A DNA stretch of 45,146 bases from Flavobacterium sp. (GTDB lineage Bacteria; Bacteroidota; Bacteroidia; Flavobacteriales; Flavobacteriaceae), in the NCBI GenBank assembly GCA_018401995.1, contig JAGYJR010000017.1, positions 1-45,146 of the forward strand. Direction: 5' to 3'. The notes under the pieces were generated by a model that worked only from the letters and a program-made list of their open reading frames with translations, did no database searches and was not told the DNA's origin. Within the stretch, counting starts at the first letter, position 1. Each line of letters begins with the position of its first letter. A program made the position numbers and the translations under genes. Below are positions 36,007 through 45,146 of this stretch, in pieces.

Positions 36007-39000
36007 ATGAAATTTAATAACTACTTATTTAAAAAAATAAATCTTTTTATTTTATTTTTTCTAGTGAGCTTGTTTTCTTTTTCTCAAACTCCAGAGCAAG
36101 TTAAAAAAATCGTATCAAATTATGATTTATCAAGCGCAAAAAAGCTTTTAGATAAAGTTAAGGCTAGACAAATTCAGGAAAAGCAAAAAGCAATTACTTA
36201 TGCTAAAAAAAATAATATTCCAATATATCGAGAAAACAAAAATGGGGGTTTTGACGAATTAATGTATTTATTACCAAGTGGCGAGCCGATTTATTATTCG
36301 TTAGATAATGCTAACGCCGCCACATCAACAAGAGTTAATTTTCTTAGATCTGGTGGTGGTTTAGGATTAAATTTGACTGGTATTGGAATGATTCCTAGAG
36401 TTTGGGATGGTGGGCCAATTAACGCAAATCATCAAGAATATGTAGGTCGAGTTACTTTTGGCGATGGTAATTCAACTGTAAATACCAATAGTTTTCATGC
36501 AATACATGTTACGGGTACCGTAATTGCTGCAGGAGTTCAGACTAGTGCAAGAGGTATGGCCTATCAAGCAACCGCGAGAACTTTTGATTGGAATGACGAT
36601 GAAAGTGAAGCTATTTCTGAGGCTATGAATGGGATGTTATTGTCAAATCATTCTTATGGAGTACCGGTAGCAAATGCTCCAGGTAATTGGTATATGGGAG
36701 CCTATTCGTCAGAAGCTTATAACTGGGATGTTATTGCTTATAATTTCCCGTATTATTTGGCTGTAATGTCTGCTGGAAATGACGGAAACACAAATAATAC
36801 TCAGCCAACAACAGCTGGTTTTGACAAACTAAACGGTAATAAAAACGCAAAAAATAATTTAGTTGTTGCAAATGCACAAGATGCAACAGTTAATGCGACA
36901 ACTGGAGCAATTACAGGAGGTGCTGGTATTAATACATCTTCTAGTGAAGGTCCTTCAGATGATAGACGAATAAAACCGGATATTACAGGAAATGGAACAA
37001 CTCTTTACTCAACAGGAAGCGGAAGTGGAACTGGTGGAAATAATACTGCGTATTCAACACTTTCTGGTACTTCAATGGCTGCGCCAAACGTAACGGGTAC
37101 ATTAACTTTAGTACAACAACATTATTACAATGTAAATGGTATATTCATGAAAGCTGCTACTCTTAAAGGGTTAGCATGTCATACGGCAACCGATAGAGGT
37201 AATCCTGGACCAGATGCAGTTTTTGGTTGGGGATATTTAGACGCTAAAAGTTGCGCTGAAGCAATAACAAATAATGGATTAACCTCTTGGATTTCAGAAG
37301 AAACATTATCTCAAGGTCAAACATTCACGATGCAAGTTGTAGCTCAAGGGGGAGGAGTGCCATTATTAGGATCAATTTCATGGACAGATGTTCCAGATGC
37401 TAGTAAGATTAATAATGGGACATTAAACGAATCAACTCCTGATTTAACTAACGATTTAGATATAAGAATTACACAAGGTCCTTCTACATTTTTCCCATGG
37501 CGTTTGCAAAACAACGCAACTTCTAACGCAACAAGAAATAGCGATAACAATGTTGATAATGTTGAAAGAATAAATATTGATGCTCCAATTGCAGGGCAGG
37601 TTTACACAATAACTGTGACTCACAAAGGAACACTTGCTGATGGACCTCAAAATTTTTCTTTGGTCGTTACAGGAATAACCTCTCAATTTACATTTAGTAC
37701 AACAGAAAGTTCAAAGCTTGTATGTTCAAATTTAGGAAGCACTAATTTTGATTTTAATTTTCAAAGAACAGGAGGTTCTGCTGTGAATCTGTCTGCAAAT
37801 AATGTTCCATCTGGTGCAACTGTAAATTTTAGTCAAAACCCTATAAATTCAAATGGTTCATTTTCAGTAATCATAAGTAACTTGTCTAGTGTTGCTGCAG
37901 GTTCTTATGAAATTGATATAGTTGGTAATAATGGAACAGAATCTGAAACTAGAAAAATAAACTTAACAGTTTATCACGCAGATTTCACGCCTTACCCTCA
38001 AACAACAAATTCTCCTTTGAATGCAGTTACTGGAGTTTCAACTTCGCCAACATTAACTTGGACAGCAAATGTTAATGCAGAAAGCTATAATTTGGATATT
38101 GCATTAAGTCCAGATTTTAGCTCAATTGTTTATTCTTCAAACGAAACAGGAATTTCTGCCCAAATAAATGGATTATTGAGTGAAACTGTATACTATTGGC
38201 GAGTAACTCCAGTAAATAGATGTTCAACAGGTATTCCTTCGGAAACAAAGGCTTTCCAAACAGGAACGTTAAATTGTGCTTTCTCTTACACAAACGGAAC
38301 TAATGTGCCTATAGATAACACTGTTGATAATTCAGGGATGGGGTTCGGTGCTGGTTGGAGTGTCTCAACTATAAATGTGCCCGATAATTTTACTTTAGGT
38401 AGTATCGATATGGATTTAGTGCTACAGCATACATATATACAAGATCTTACTATTTATCTAGAAGCCCCTGATTTTACATTTACAATATTAGCACAAGAGC
38501 CTTGTGGAGATAATGACGATATTGATGCTAAATTTATTGATGGCGGAAGTCCAATTTCTTGTGCTACTGGTCCAGGAGCAGATTTGTCAGGAAATATCCA
38601 GCCTAATCAACCAATGAGTACCTTTCAAAATCTAAACTCAAATGGAGCTTGGACATTATATGTAAATGATGCTTACAATGGTGATAATGGGACTATTGAT
38701 AGTTGGACACTTAATCTTTGTAGTTTAGCGCCAATTACTAATGTGCCAAATTTAATTAATAATGGTATTACTACATTAACAAATTCAACCTATGATATTT
38801 CTGCGGGAGACATTGAAGCAAGTACCACAGCGCAAACTGCCGTAAATCAAGTGTACACAATTGTTTCAGTTCCAAGCGTTGGAAATCTTGAATTAAACAA
38901 TGTTGTTTTAAATGTTGGTGATACTTTTACGCAGAATGATGTCAATAATGGATCATTAACATTTGTAAATAGTGAAATTACTTCAAACACCACCACAATT

Positions 39001-40662
39001 ACTGTAGATGTTAAAAACGCATCTAATGGATGGTTAGGAAATCAAATTATAAATGTTTCTATTCTTTCTTGTGGGGATATTTCCACAACATGGGATGGAA
39101 GTTCATGGAGTAATGGTTTGCCTTCAAAAATTAAGGCTGTAACAATTAATGGTAATTATACTTCATCGGGTGATTTAGAAGCTTGTTCATTGTCGGTCTC
39201 AAATAATGCACAAGTAACTATTAATTCTGGTGATACTTTTATAATTAATGGAGATGTATCTATAAATGCTGGTTCATCTTTAAGTGTTGAGAACAATGCA
39301 GCACTTCGTCAAGTTGATGATTCAGCTACAAATACAGGTAATATTATAGTTAAAAGAGCATCAGAACCAATGATTCGTTTAGATTATACTGCATGGTCTT
39401 CACCAGTTTCTGGTCAACAGTTACAAGCTTTTTCGCCAAATACAGTAGTGACAAGATTCTATGAGTATTTATATACGGGAACAACAACACCTACAGCTTA
39501 TCAACCGGTAACGCCAACGAATAATTTTATCGCTGGTAAAGGTTATATGATTCGTGTTGATAATACTTGGTCTGCTGTTACGCCAAGTGCATACAATGGA
39601 CAATTCTCAGGTATTCCTTTTAACGGGATTGTAAATGAAAGTATAGGCTTAGGATATAATCTATTAGGAAATCCTTATCCATCGCCTATTGATGCTAATC
39701 GATTCTTAGCAGCTAACAGTTCAATTGGTACTTTGTATTTTTGGACAAACACAACTCCTGCTTCTGCAGGATCATATCCTCAAAATAATTTTGCATCGTA
39801 TACAACTTTAGGTGGAGCTGCTGCCTTTGCTAGTGCTAAAACACCTAATGGTACTATATTGCCAGGACAAGGTTTTTATGTACAAACATCTATTGCAGGA
39901 ACAGCAACATTTAATAATGCACAACGTGTAAACGCATCCGTAAGCACTCAGTTTTTTAGAACATCCAACGGTTCATCGAGCGAAGTAGAAGATGTTGAGA
40001 AACACCGCATTTGGTTAAATCTTAATGATGCAAATACATCTTATAATCAAATTTTAGTTGGTTACATGCAAGGAGCTACAAATGGAGTTGATAATATGAT
40101 TGATGGTAGGTTATTGGAAAGTGAAAAACCACTTTTATATAATGTATTGAATAATGAAAAGTATGTTATCCAAGGAAGAGGTTTGCCATTTACAGATGAA
40201 GATACTATTCCGCTTGGATTAAAGATTTTAGCAACTGGAACTTATTCTATTTCAATTGAAACTTTTGATGGATTATTTGAGTCACAAGATATTTTCTTAA
40301 AAGACAATTCATTAAATACAATTCATGATTTAAAACAATCGGCATACACTTTTAGTTCTTCTGAAGGTATATTTGAAAACCGTTTCGAAATTGTATTTAA
40401 AAACAGTACTTTGTCTAATGAGGATTTTATTAATGGTGGAGATCTATTTGTTTATACTACTAATAATTCAATAACTATTGATGCTCCCGAAAGCATTAAA
40501 CAAGTTACAGTATTTGATGTTTTGGGTAGAGAGTTATTTAATGGTGCTTCATATAATGAGAAAGAAGTAACAATAGATTCAATAATTCCTACGAATCAAG
40601 CCTTATTAGTTAAAGTTGCTTTAATTAATGGAGAGGTTATTACCAAGAAAGTAGTTTTCTAA
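36007..40662 (+). CDS. Secreted subtilisin-like (S8) serine protease with T9SS C-terminal domain
   Basis: A 1551-residue exoprotease. The signal peptide is about residues 8-27. The S8 triad is D134 (VWDGG), H164 (FHAIHVTGT) and S356 (SGTSMAAPNVTG), with oxyanion N258 (SAGNDGN). Then come a beta region, a fibronectin-III-like domain (about 665-755), a proprotein-convertase P domain (about 760-905), a cadherin/CSPG-like repeat (about 915-1018), the shared module (about 1020-1450; TTWDGSSWSNGLP, MIRLDYTAWSSPVSGQ, GYNLLGNPYPSPIDANRF) and a T9SS sorting domain (VFDVLGREL...KKVVF). The module is shared with the two large genes upstream and the corrupted copy. It is intact in this window and has its own terminator. 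Substrate unknown; probably nutrient protein degradation outside the cell. Confidence 0.92.
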   Translation: MKFNNYLFKKINLFILFFLVSLFSFSQTPEQVKKIVSNYDLSSAKKLLDKVKARQIQEKQKAITYAKKNNIPIYRENKNGGFDELMYLLPSGEPIYYSLDNANAATSTRVNFLRSGGGLGLNLTGIGMIPRVWDGGPINANHQEYVGRVTFGDGNSTVNTNSFHAIHVTGTVIAAGVQTSARGMAYQATARTFDWNDDESEAISEAMNGMLLSNHSYGVPVANAPGNWYMGAYSSEAYNWDVIAYNFPYYLAVMSAGNDGNTNNTQPTTAGFDKLNGNKNAKNNLVVANAQDATVNATTGAITGGAGINTSSSEGPSDDRRIKPDITGNGTTLYSTGSGSGTGGNNTAYSTLSGTSMAAPNVTGTLTLVQQHYYNVNGIFMKAATLKGLACHTATDRGNPGPDAVFGWGYLDAKSCAEAITNNGLTSWISEETLSQGQTFTMQVVAQGGGVPLLGSISWTDVPDASKINNGTLNESTPDLTNDLDIRITQGPSTFFPWRLQNNATSNATRNSDNNVDNVERINIDAPIAGQVYTITVTHKGTLADGPQNFSLVVTGITSQFTFSTTESSKLVCSNLGSTNFDFNFQRTGGSAVNLSANNVPSGATVNFSQNPINSNGSFSVIISNLSSVAAGSYEIDIVGNNGTESETRKINLTVYHADFTPYPQTTNSPLNAVTGVSTSPTLTWTANVNAESYNLDIALSPDFSSIVYSSNETGISAQINGLLSETVYYWRVTPVNRCSTGIPSETKAFQTGTLNCAFSYTNGTNVPIDNTVDNSGMGFGAGWSVSTINVPDNFTLGSIDMDLVLQHTYIQDLTIYLEAPDFTFTILAQEPCGDNDDIDAKFIDGGSPISCATGPGADLSGNIQPNQPMSTFQNLNSNGAWTLYVNDAYNGDNGTIDSWTLNLCSLAPITNVPNLINNGITTLTNSTYDISAGDIEASTTAQTAVNQVYTIVSVPSVGNLELNNVVLNVGDTFTQNDVNNGSLTFVNSEITSNTTTITVDVKNASNGWLGNQIINVSILSCGDISTTWDGSSWSNGLPSKIKAVTINGNYTSSGDLEACSLSVSNNAQVTINSGDTFIINGDVSINAGSSLSVENNAALRQVDDSATNTGNIIVKRASEPMIRLDYTAWSSPVSGQQLQAFSPNTVVTRFYEYLYTGTTTPTAYQPVTPTNNFIAGKGYMIRVDNTWSAVTPSAYNGQFSGIPFNGIVNESIGLGYNLLGNPYPSPIDANRFLAANSSIGTLYFWTNTTPASAGSYPQNNFASYTTLGGAAAFASAKTPNGTILPGQGFYVQTSIAGTATFNNAQRVNASVSTQFFRTSNGSSSEVEDVEKHRIWLNLNDANTSYNQILVGYMQGATNGVDNMIDGRLLESEKPLLYNVLNNEKYVIQGRGLPFTDEDTIPLGLKILATGTYSISIETFDGLFESQDIFLKDNSLNTIHDLKQSAYTFSSSEGIFENRFEIVFKNSTLSNEDFINGGDLFVYTTNNSITIDAPESIKQVTVFDVLGRELFNGASYNEKEVTIDSIIPTNQALLVKVALINGEVITKKVVF

Positions 40663-40678
40663 TTATTGATAAGATTTT

Positions 40679-40710
40679 AAAAGCCCAACTTTATTCAGTT
40701 GGGCTTTTTT
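40679..40710 (+). terminator. Terminator of the S8 protease gene
   Basis: AAAAGCCCAACT (40679-40690) pairs with AGTTGGGCTTTT, with a 6-base loop and six T. It lies 16 bases after the stop. Confidence 0.9.
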
Positions 40711-40711
40711 G

Positions 40712-40742
40712 TTGTTTTACCCAATTCAATTTTGTATTTTTG
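40712..40742 (+). promoter_or_regulatory. Promoter of the M20 dipeptidase
   Basis: TTG at 40712-40714 is followed after 20 bases by TATTTTTG at 40735-40742, directly after the upstream terminator. It places the transcript start near 40748 and decides the gene start at 40763. Confidence 0.65.
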
Positions 40743-40762
40743 AACTTTATCAAATCAATATA

Positions 40763-42151
40763 ATGGACAATATAAAACAATACGTTCAAGAAAATAAGGA
40801 ACGTTTTTTAAATGAATTAATCGATTTATTGAAAATCCCATCAGTAAGTGCGGACAGTGCTTATGCTCAAGATGTAGTTGATACAGCAGAAGCAGTTAAA
40901 AAAAGCTTAGAAAAAGCAGGTTGTGATTTCGTAGAACTTTGTGAAACACCGGGTTATCCAATCGTGTACGGAGAAAAAATTATCGATAAAAATTTACCAA
41001 CAGTTCTAGTTTACGGACATTATGATGTGCAACCACCAGATCCAATGGATTTATGGACTTCGCCACCGTTTGAACCTGTAATTAAGCCTACAGAAATTCA
41101 TCCAGAAGGCGCAATTTTTGCTCGTGGTGCATGTGATGACAAAGGTCAAATGTATATGCATGTTAAGGCATTTGAATACATGATTCAAAACAACTGTTTG
41201 CCTTGTAACGTGAAATTCATGATTGAAGGTGAAGAAGAAGTGGGTTCAAAAAGTTTAAGTTGGTTTGTAGAAAAAAATCAAGCCAAACTAGCAAATGATG
41301 TAATCTTAATTTCAGATACTGGAATGATTTCAAACCAACAACCCTCAATCACTACAGGTTTAAGAGGATTGAGTTATGTTGAAGTTGAAGTTACAGGTCC
41401 AAATCGTGATTTGCATTCTGGATTATATGGTGGAGCAGTTGCCAATCCAATCAATATTTTAGCTAAAATGATTGCTTCGTTGCATGATGAAAACAATCAT
41501 ATTACGATTCCAGGTTTTTACGATAGAGTGGAAGAATTGTCAATGGAAGAAAGAGCGGAAATGGCAAAAGCTCCTTTTAGTTTAGAAAATTATAAAAAAG
41601 CTTTAGATATCGAAGATGTTTATGGTGAAGCAGGTTATGTTACCAATGAAAGAAACTCAATTCGTCCTACGTTAGATGTAAATGGAATTTGGGGTGGTTA
41701 TACGGGTGAAGGAGCAAAAACGGTTATTGCAAGTAAAGCGTATGCAAAAATTTCAATGCGTTTAGTTCCAAATCAAGATTGGGAAGAAATTACAGCATTG
41801 TTTAAAAAACATTTTGAAAGTATTGCACCTAAATCTGTGAAAGTTAAAGTTACGCCTCATCATGGTGGACAAGGTTATGTTACGCCAATCGACAGCATTG
41901 GTTATCAAGCCGCAAATAAAGCGTATACCGAAACTTTTGGTGTTCCTGCAATTCCTGTTCGTTCCGGTGGAAGTATTCCAATTGTAGCGTTATTTGAGAA
42001 AGAATTAAAGAGCAAAACCATTCTTATGGGCTTTGGACTAGATAGCGATGCGATTCACTCTCCAAATGAGCATTTTGGCGTTTTTAATTACCTTAAAGGA
42101 ATTGAAACCATACCATTATTTTACAAGTATTTTACAGAAATGACTAGATAA
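40763..42151 (+). CDS. M20 family metallodipeptidase
   Basis: The protein has 462 residues from the preferred ATG (MDNIKQYV). An in-frame ATG at 40709 lies within the upstream terminator and before the promoter, so it is rejected. Zinc ligands and catalytic residues of M20: His and Asp in VYGHYDVQPPDPMDLW, Asp in RGACDDKGQMYMH, Glu pair in EGEEEVGS, Asp in LISDTGM, and C-terminal His in DAIHSPNEHFG. A dimerisation (lid) domain interrupts the catalytic domain at about 195-350. It has no signal peptide and probably cleaves dipeptides in the cytoplasm, plausibly those released by the secreted proteases nearby (inference). Confidence 0.92.
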   Translation: MDNIKQYVQENKERFLNELIDLLKIPSVSADSAYAQDVVDTAEAVKKSLEKAGCDFVELCETPGYPIVYGEKIIDKNLPTVLVYGHYDVQPPDPMDLWTSPPFEPVIKPTEIHPEGAIFARGACDDKGQMYMHVKAFEYMIQNNCLPCNVKFMIEGEEEVGSKSLSWFVEKNQAKLANDVILISDTGMISNQQPSITTGLRGLSYVEVEVTGPNRDLHSGLYGGAVANPINILAKMIASLHDENNHITIPGFYDRVEELSMEERAEMAKAPFSLENYKKALDIEDVYGEAGYVTNERNSIRPTLDVNGIWGGYTGEGAKTVIASKAYAKISMRLVPNQDWEEITALFKKHFESIAPKSVKVKVTPHHGGQGYVTPIDSIGYQAANKAYTETFGVPAIPVRSGGSIPIVALFEKELKSKTILMGFGLDSDAIHSPNEHFGVFNYLKGIETIPLFYKYFTEMTR

Positions 42152-42155
42152 ATTT

Positions 42156-42186
42156 AATCCCGATTTTTTTAAATCGGGATTTTTTA
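42156..42186 (+). terminator. Terminator between convergent dipeptidase and HTTM genes
   Basis: AATCCCGATTT (42156-42166) and AAATCGGGATT (42171-42181) form a perfect 11-base stem with a four-base loop, then a short T run. It overlaps the stop codon of the minus-strand gene (42184-42186). Confidence 0.85.
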
Positions 42187-43488
42187 TTCTTGTAAAAGTA
42201 CCCATTCATTATGTTTGAAATGATTCCATTCTGCCCTTGCCATATCAAATTTTGGGTCAATTAATGGTTTGTATTCTTTACGATTTATTGAAATGGAGCA
42301 ATCAACAAAAATTGAAATATCTTTTCCTTCATTTTGTTTTTTAATTCTTTGACAATATTGCCAAATAAAATCAGGCTTTGTTGCTAAGTTCGAAGCTTGT
42401 TTTCTAGTTGTATCATCAAAATAATTATGAGTCCAGGTTTCATTTGTAGTATTATCTTTTACTTTGAAAACAATAAATCCTGATTTTTCTCTCAGCATCA
42501 TGCGCCAACTCATTCTATGACCTTCTTCGTTCTGCAATACATCGCCTTCAATGAAATGGTGACGCAACGGTAAAGCAAATTGAATAACCAAATAAGGAAT
42601 TATTAAAAAGTAAAATAAACTTTTATTGGAATTACTATAAGGTAAAATGATAAAGTCTTGTTTTAGTCTTTTTGGATAGAAAAGTTTTCTACTAGTATAT
42701 GGTGGATAGAAAAACAGAGCAAAAGTTAACGCAAAAAAAGGAAAAATTCCAATTTGAAGCGTAATAGAATTGAATAAATGAAAGCCTAATGAAGCAATTA
42801 AGGCAAGTGTTCGGGTTCTTTTAAAAAGAAGAAAAGGAACTATCAATAAATCAAATGCAATTCCAGCATAAGCGATAAACATATAGAACCATTTTTGACC
42901 AAAAAGTTCTAAGAAGAACGGTCTTGTTGTTGTTCCTTGTAATAAGTTTTTAGTGAAAGTACCGTCTAACCAATCGGGGTAAAATTTTGCGATTGTGGCA
43001 TAAATATAAACAAAAGTAACCTGACAAATGAATAAGAATATAATCCAATATGGCATTTGGTTTTCGGGTTTTACCTTTCCAAATTTGGTATCCAAAGACA
43101 AATCTTTATTGGCAGGAAGAAAAACCATTAAAAAACTAATCAATAAGACCAAATAGTAATGATTGTTATAAGCCGATTTTTGCATGAAGTAGACACCCGC
43201 CCAAAGTATTGTGAAACTTATTATAGCGATACGATAACGAAAGCCTAACATGATAAACAAGCCAAAAGTCCCCATCAAGGCAAAATAAAAATACATGCCG
43301 TTTCCAGGTAAAGGTTGTAGCCATTCTAAACCTATAAATGAAAAAGTGAATTTTGGATTAATCAAAACATTTTTAACCCAACCTGTAATGATTGCACCAA
43401 AACTTTCGCAAGCCATTAGGAAACCGAAAAAGATTCTGAAAATAATTAGAGGTGCATTGTCGACGGGTTGAAAAAAACGTTCTTTCAT
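42184..43488 (-). CDS. HTTM-domain membrane protein
   Basis: This 434-residue integral membrane protein has about seven or eight helices in the first 300 residues and a soluble C-terminal region. It resembles the HTTM (horizontally transferred transmembrane) family, which includes bacterial relatives of vitamin K-dependent gamma-carboxylase. The segment QKSAYNNHYYLVLLISFLMVF, near residue 105-125, is a family hallmark. Whether it has carboxylase activity cannot be judged, and the substrate is unknown. It overlaps the end of ribF by 3 bases (TGA and ATG share bases in CATCA/ATGA arrangement), so the two are translationally coupled. Confidence 0.82.
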   Translation of the reverse strand: MKERFFQPVDNAPLIIFRIFFGFLMACESFGAIITGWVKNVLINPKFTFSFIGLEWLQPLPGNGMYFYFALMGTFGLFIMLGFRYRIAIISFTILWAGVYFMQKSAYNNHYYLVLLISFLMVFLPANKDLSLDTKFGKVKPENQMPYWIIFLFICQVTFVYIYATIAKFYPDWLDGTFTKNLLQGTTTRPFFLELFGQKWFYMFIAYAGIAFDLLIVPFLLFKRTRTLALIASLGFHLFNSITLQIGIFPFFALTFALFFYPPYTSRKLFYPKRLKQDFIILPYSNSNKSLFYFLIIPYLVIQFALPLRHHFIEGDVLQNEEGHRMSWRMMLREKSGFIVFKVKDNTTNETWTHNYFDDTTRKQASNLATKPDFIWQYCQRIKKQNEGKDISIFVDCSISINRKEYKPLIDPKFDMARAEWNHFKHNEWVLLQE

Positions 43489-44414
43489 AGTTTATCAAAA
43501 TACGATTTAGAAAAATTCTCGTCTTTAATCAATTGTAATTGTAAAGCTTCAAGAGAATCAAATTTTTGTTCTTCTCTTATTTTTTCTAATACTTTTATGG
43601 TAAGCGTTTTATTGTAAATGTTTTGGTCAAAATCAAAAAAATGAACTTCAATGGTTTGCTGGTTATCTCCTATTGTTGGATTTGTTCCAATGTTCATCAT
43701 TCCGTGGTAATTTTTATTATCAATTTTTGACGTGATAATGTAAACACCATTTTTTGGTAATAATTTGTAATTTTCTTCAATTAAAATGTTGGCCGTTGGG
43801 AACTGAATAGTTCTGCCAATTTTTTTACCTTCAATCACTTTTCCAGTAAATTCAAAAGTATAACCTAAGAATTGATTAACCAATTCAATATTTCCTTCCA
43901 ATAATGCTTTTCTGATTTTGGTAGAGCTGACCGCTATATCTCCAATTTCTTCAGCTGAAATTTGTTCAACTTCAAAACCAAATTGTTTTCCAAATTCAAT
44001 TAAATCGTTTATATCAGCTGTTCTGCCTTTTCCGAATTTATGATCGTAACCAATAATTATTTTTCCAATATTAAGCTTTCCGACAAGAATTTTTTCAACA
44101 AATTCTTTAGCGCTTAAATTGGCAAATTTGGTATCAAACTCATGAACAATTAAATGATGTATTCCAATAGACTCTAATAGTTGCTTTTTTTCTGATATTG
44201 TATTAATTAGTTTAATGGAGTTTTCTTTCCCTAAAACCATTCTTGGATGTGGGAAAAAAGTCAAGACCAAGCTTTCATATTGCAAATTTTTAGCTTCTTC
44301 AACTAATTGACTCAAGATTTTCTGATGACCAAGATGCACACCATCAAAAGTACCAATGGTTACTATGGTTTTTTTGGTAGAAAAAAAATCGTGTATGGAA
44401 TTATGGGTTTGCAT
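43485..44414 (-). CDS. ribF: Bifunctional riboflavin kinase/FAD synthetase
   Basis: This 309-residue enzyme converts riboflavin to FMN and then FAD. The N-terminal nucleotidyltransferase domain (about 1-180) has TIGTFDGVHLGHQKIL at about 16-31 and a later GYDHKFGKGR and SSTKIRKAL. The C-terminal kinase domain (about 185-305) has GRTIQFPTANI and GMMNIGTNPT. Domain order and length are standard. TATATTTG on the minus strand (44431-44438) about 17 bases before the ATG is the likely -7 element. It probably leads a two-gene operon with the HTTM gene. Confidence 0.96.
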   Translation of the reverse strand: MQTHNSIHDFFSTKKTIVTIGTFDGVHLGHQKILSQLVEEAKNLQYESLVLTFFPHPRMVLGKENSIKLINTISEKKQLLESIGIHHLIVHEFDTKFANLSAKEFVEKILVGKLNIGKIIIGYDHKFGKGRTADINDLIEFGKQFGFEVEQISAEEIGDIAVSSTKIRKALLEGNIELVNQFLGYTFEFTGKVIEGKKIGRTIQFPTANILIEENYKLLPKNGVYIITSKIDNKNYHGMMNIGTNPTIGDNQQTIEVHFFDFDQNIYNKTLTIKVLEKIREEQKFDSLEALQLQLIKDENFSKSYFDKL

Positions 44415-44505
44415 TTTGAAATATCTATTGCAAATATATGATATTGTTCAATAATATGCTTTTTAAAAAAATTAAGAATTATTTAACATGGTATTGTTTT
44501 TTTGT

Positions 44506-44513
44506 TACATTTG
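44506..44513 (+). promoter_or_regulatory. Candidate -7 element of the M43-like gene
   Basis: TACATTTG matches TAnnTTTG and lies 28 bases before the ATG. No TTG is found at the usual spacing, so the call is tentative. Confidence 0.4.
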
Positions 44514-44541
44514 TCAATTAACCTATAATTTTTAATCAAAA

Positions 44542-45146
44542 ATGAAGAGAATACTACTATTTTTTCTAGTTACTACACTTTCATTTGTTTCTTATTCACA
44601 AAAGAAACAGTCTAAGACAGGTGATGCAGAAAACGATTTAAATGTTGCTTTGTCACAAGCAAGACAGTTTAGTCCAAACGGAATTATTCGTTGTGCTTCT
44701 ACAGAGTACAATAATTTCAGAAAAGCTCAAGGTAGAGCAGTTTCTGATCAAGTTTTTGAAGAATGGTTAGCGCCAAAAATTCAAGAAATTAAAAGGCTTC
44801 GTCAAGCAAGAATGCTACCTTCAGTAATTAGAATACCTGTTGTGGTTCATGTTATTCATAATGGTGACCCAATTGGAACTGGTGAAAATATTGCTGATGG
44901 ACAGGTATTATCTCAAATTCAAGTTTTTAATGAGGATTTTAGAAAACTTTCAGGAACACCGGGAGATGGTGCAGGTGTTGATACAACAATTGAATTTTGT
45001 CTAGCTGTTGTAGATCCTAATGGGAATCCAACAAATGGAATTGATAGAGTACAATTAGCTTCTGCAAGTTATACATCTATGGGAGCTGTTAATACCGCTA
45101 AATCCGCTACAATTTGGGATCCCACTCGTTACTTGAATATGTGGAC
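44542..45146 (+). CDS. Pappalysin-like M43 zinc metalloprotease, N-terminal part (partial)
   Basis: The frame is open from ATG to the window end (201 codons plus two bases), so the 3' part is missing. A signal peptide (about 1-19, FVSYSQ) is followed by a linker. The start of the M43B domain shows the family pattern RIPVVVHVIHNGDPIGTGENI, QVLSQIQVFNEDFRK and FCLAVVDPNGNPTNGIDR. The zinc site HExxHxxGxxH should lie just beyond the window. Such secreted metalloproteases commonly end in a T9SS sorting domain in this phylum, which cannot be checked here. Confidence 0.85.
   Translation, partial: MKRILLFFLVTTLSFVSYSQKKQSKTGDAENDLNVALSQARQFSPNGIIRCASTEYNNFRKAQGRAVSDQVFEEWLAPKIQEIKRLRQARMLPSVIRIPVVVHVIHNGDPIGTGENIADGQVLSQIQVFNEDFRKLSGTPGDGAGVDTTIEFCLAVVDPNGNPTNGIDRVQLASASYTSMGAVNTAKSATIWDPTRYLNMW

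Noticed and set aside
40709..40762. Start of the dipeptidase at 40709
   Set aside because: The ATG is inside the preceding terminator and before the promoter; family homology starts at MDNIKQYV.

Overview
The window looks like chromosome from a Flavobacterium-like member of the Bacteroidota. The DNA is AT-rich. Promoters fit the Bacteroidota pattern (TTG, 17-23 bases, TAnnTTTG) rather than -35/-10 boxes. Ribosome binding sites are weak, and several large secreted proteins end in C-terminal domains typical of type IX secretion system (T9SS) cargo. Genus is inferred from gene content and style, not from a marker gene.

Layout. 1-6136: the C-terminal end of an AddA/RecB-type helicase-nuclease, kbl, an OmpA-like porin with TSP3 repeats, and an AddB-like nuclease. 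6137-8666: a repeat-rich gap, an alpha/beta hydrolase and aminopeptidase P on the minus strand. 8779-12413: a VPS10/sortilin-type repeat protein interrupted by clustered frameshifts, followed 2 bases later by a ChaN-like protein. 12618-16272: the sdhCAB operon. 16467-20435: a nitrilase-family amidase, an Ig-like lipoprotein, a ComF-like protein and an anchored coiled-coil protein. 20494-25158: glycyl-tRNA synthetase, an ACR3 arsenite exporter, thiL, a tandem-repeat gap and recX. 25279-40662: very large secreted T9SS proteins (a multidomain adhesin-like protein, a metzincin protease, a wrecked paralogue and a subtilisin-like protease) built on a shared C-terminal module. 40763-44414: an M20 dipeptidase, an HTTM membrane protein and ribF. 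From 44542: the N-terminal third or so of a pappalysin-like M43 metalloprotease, cut by the window end.

Most housekeeping genes are intact and ordinary. The accessory interest is in the T9SS exoprotein block. There the shared module of about 500 residues has been duplicated, and a stretch of about 2.3 kb (33.3-35.65 kb) is an indel-riddled copy with sharp edges against clean sequence. Smaller frameshift clusters occur at 31.79-31.91 kb and 9.94-10.0 kb. These could be real pseudogenes, but the clustering and loss of short segments fit assembly or consensus error in repetitive sequence at least as well.

The gaps also carry several dispersed repeat families: a TTAGCCA...GTGGC element, CACAAAG/CGCAAAG-rich repeats including a 77-bp tandem array, and a REP-like inverted repeat. 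The exporter gene has a candidate ArsR-type operator but no regulator beside it. I found no tRNA, rRNA, CRISPR array, insertion sequence or prophage.
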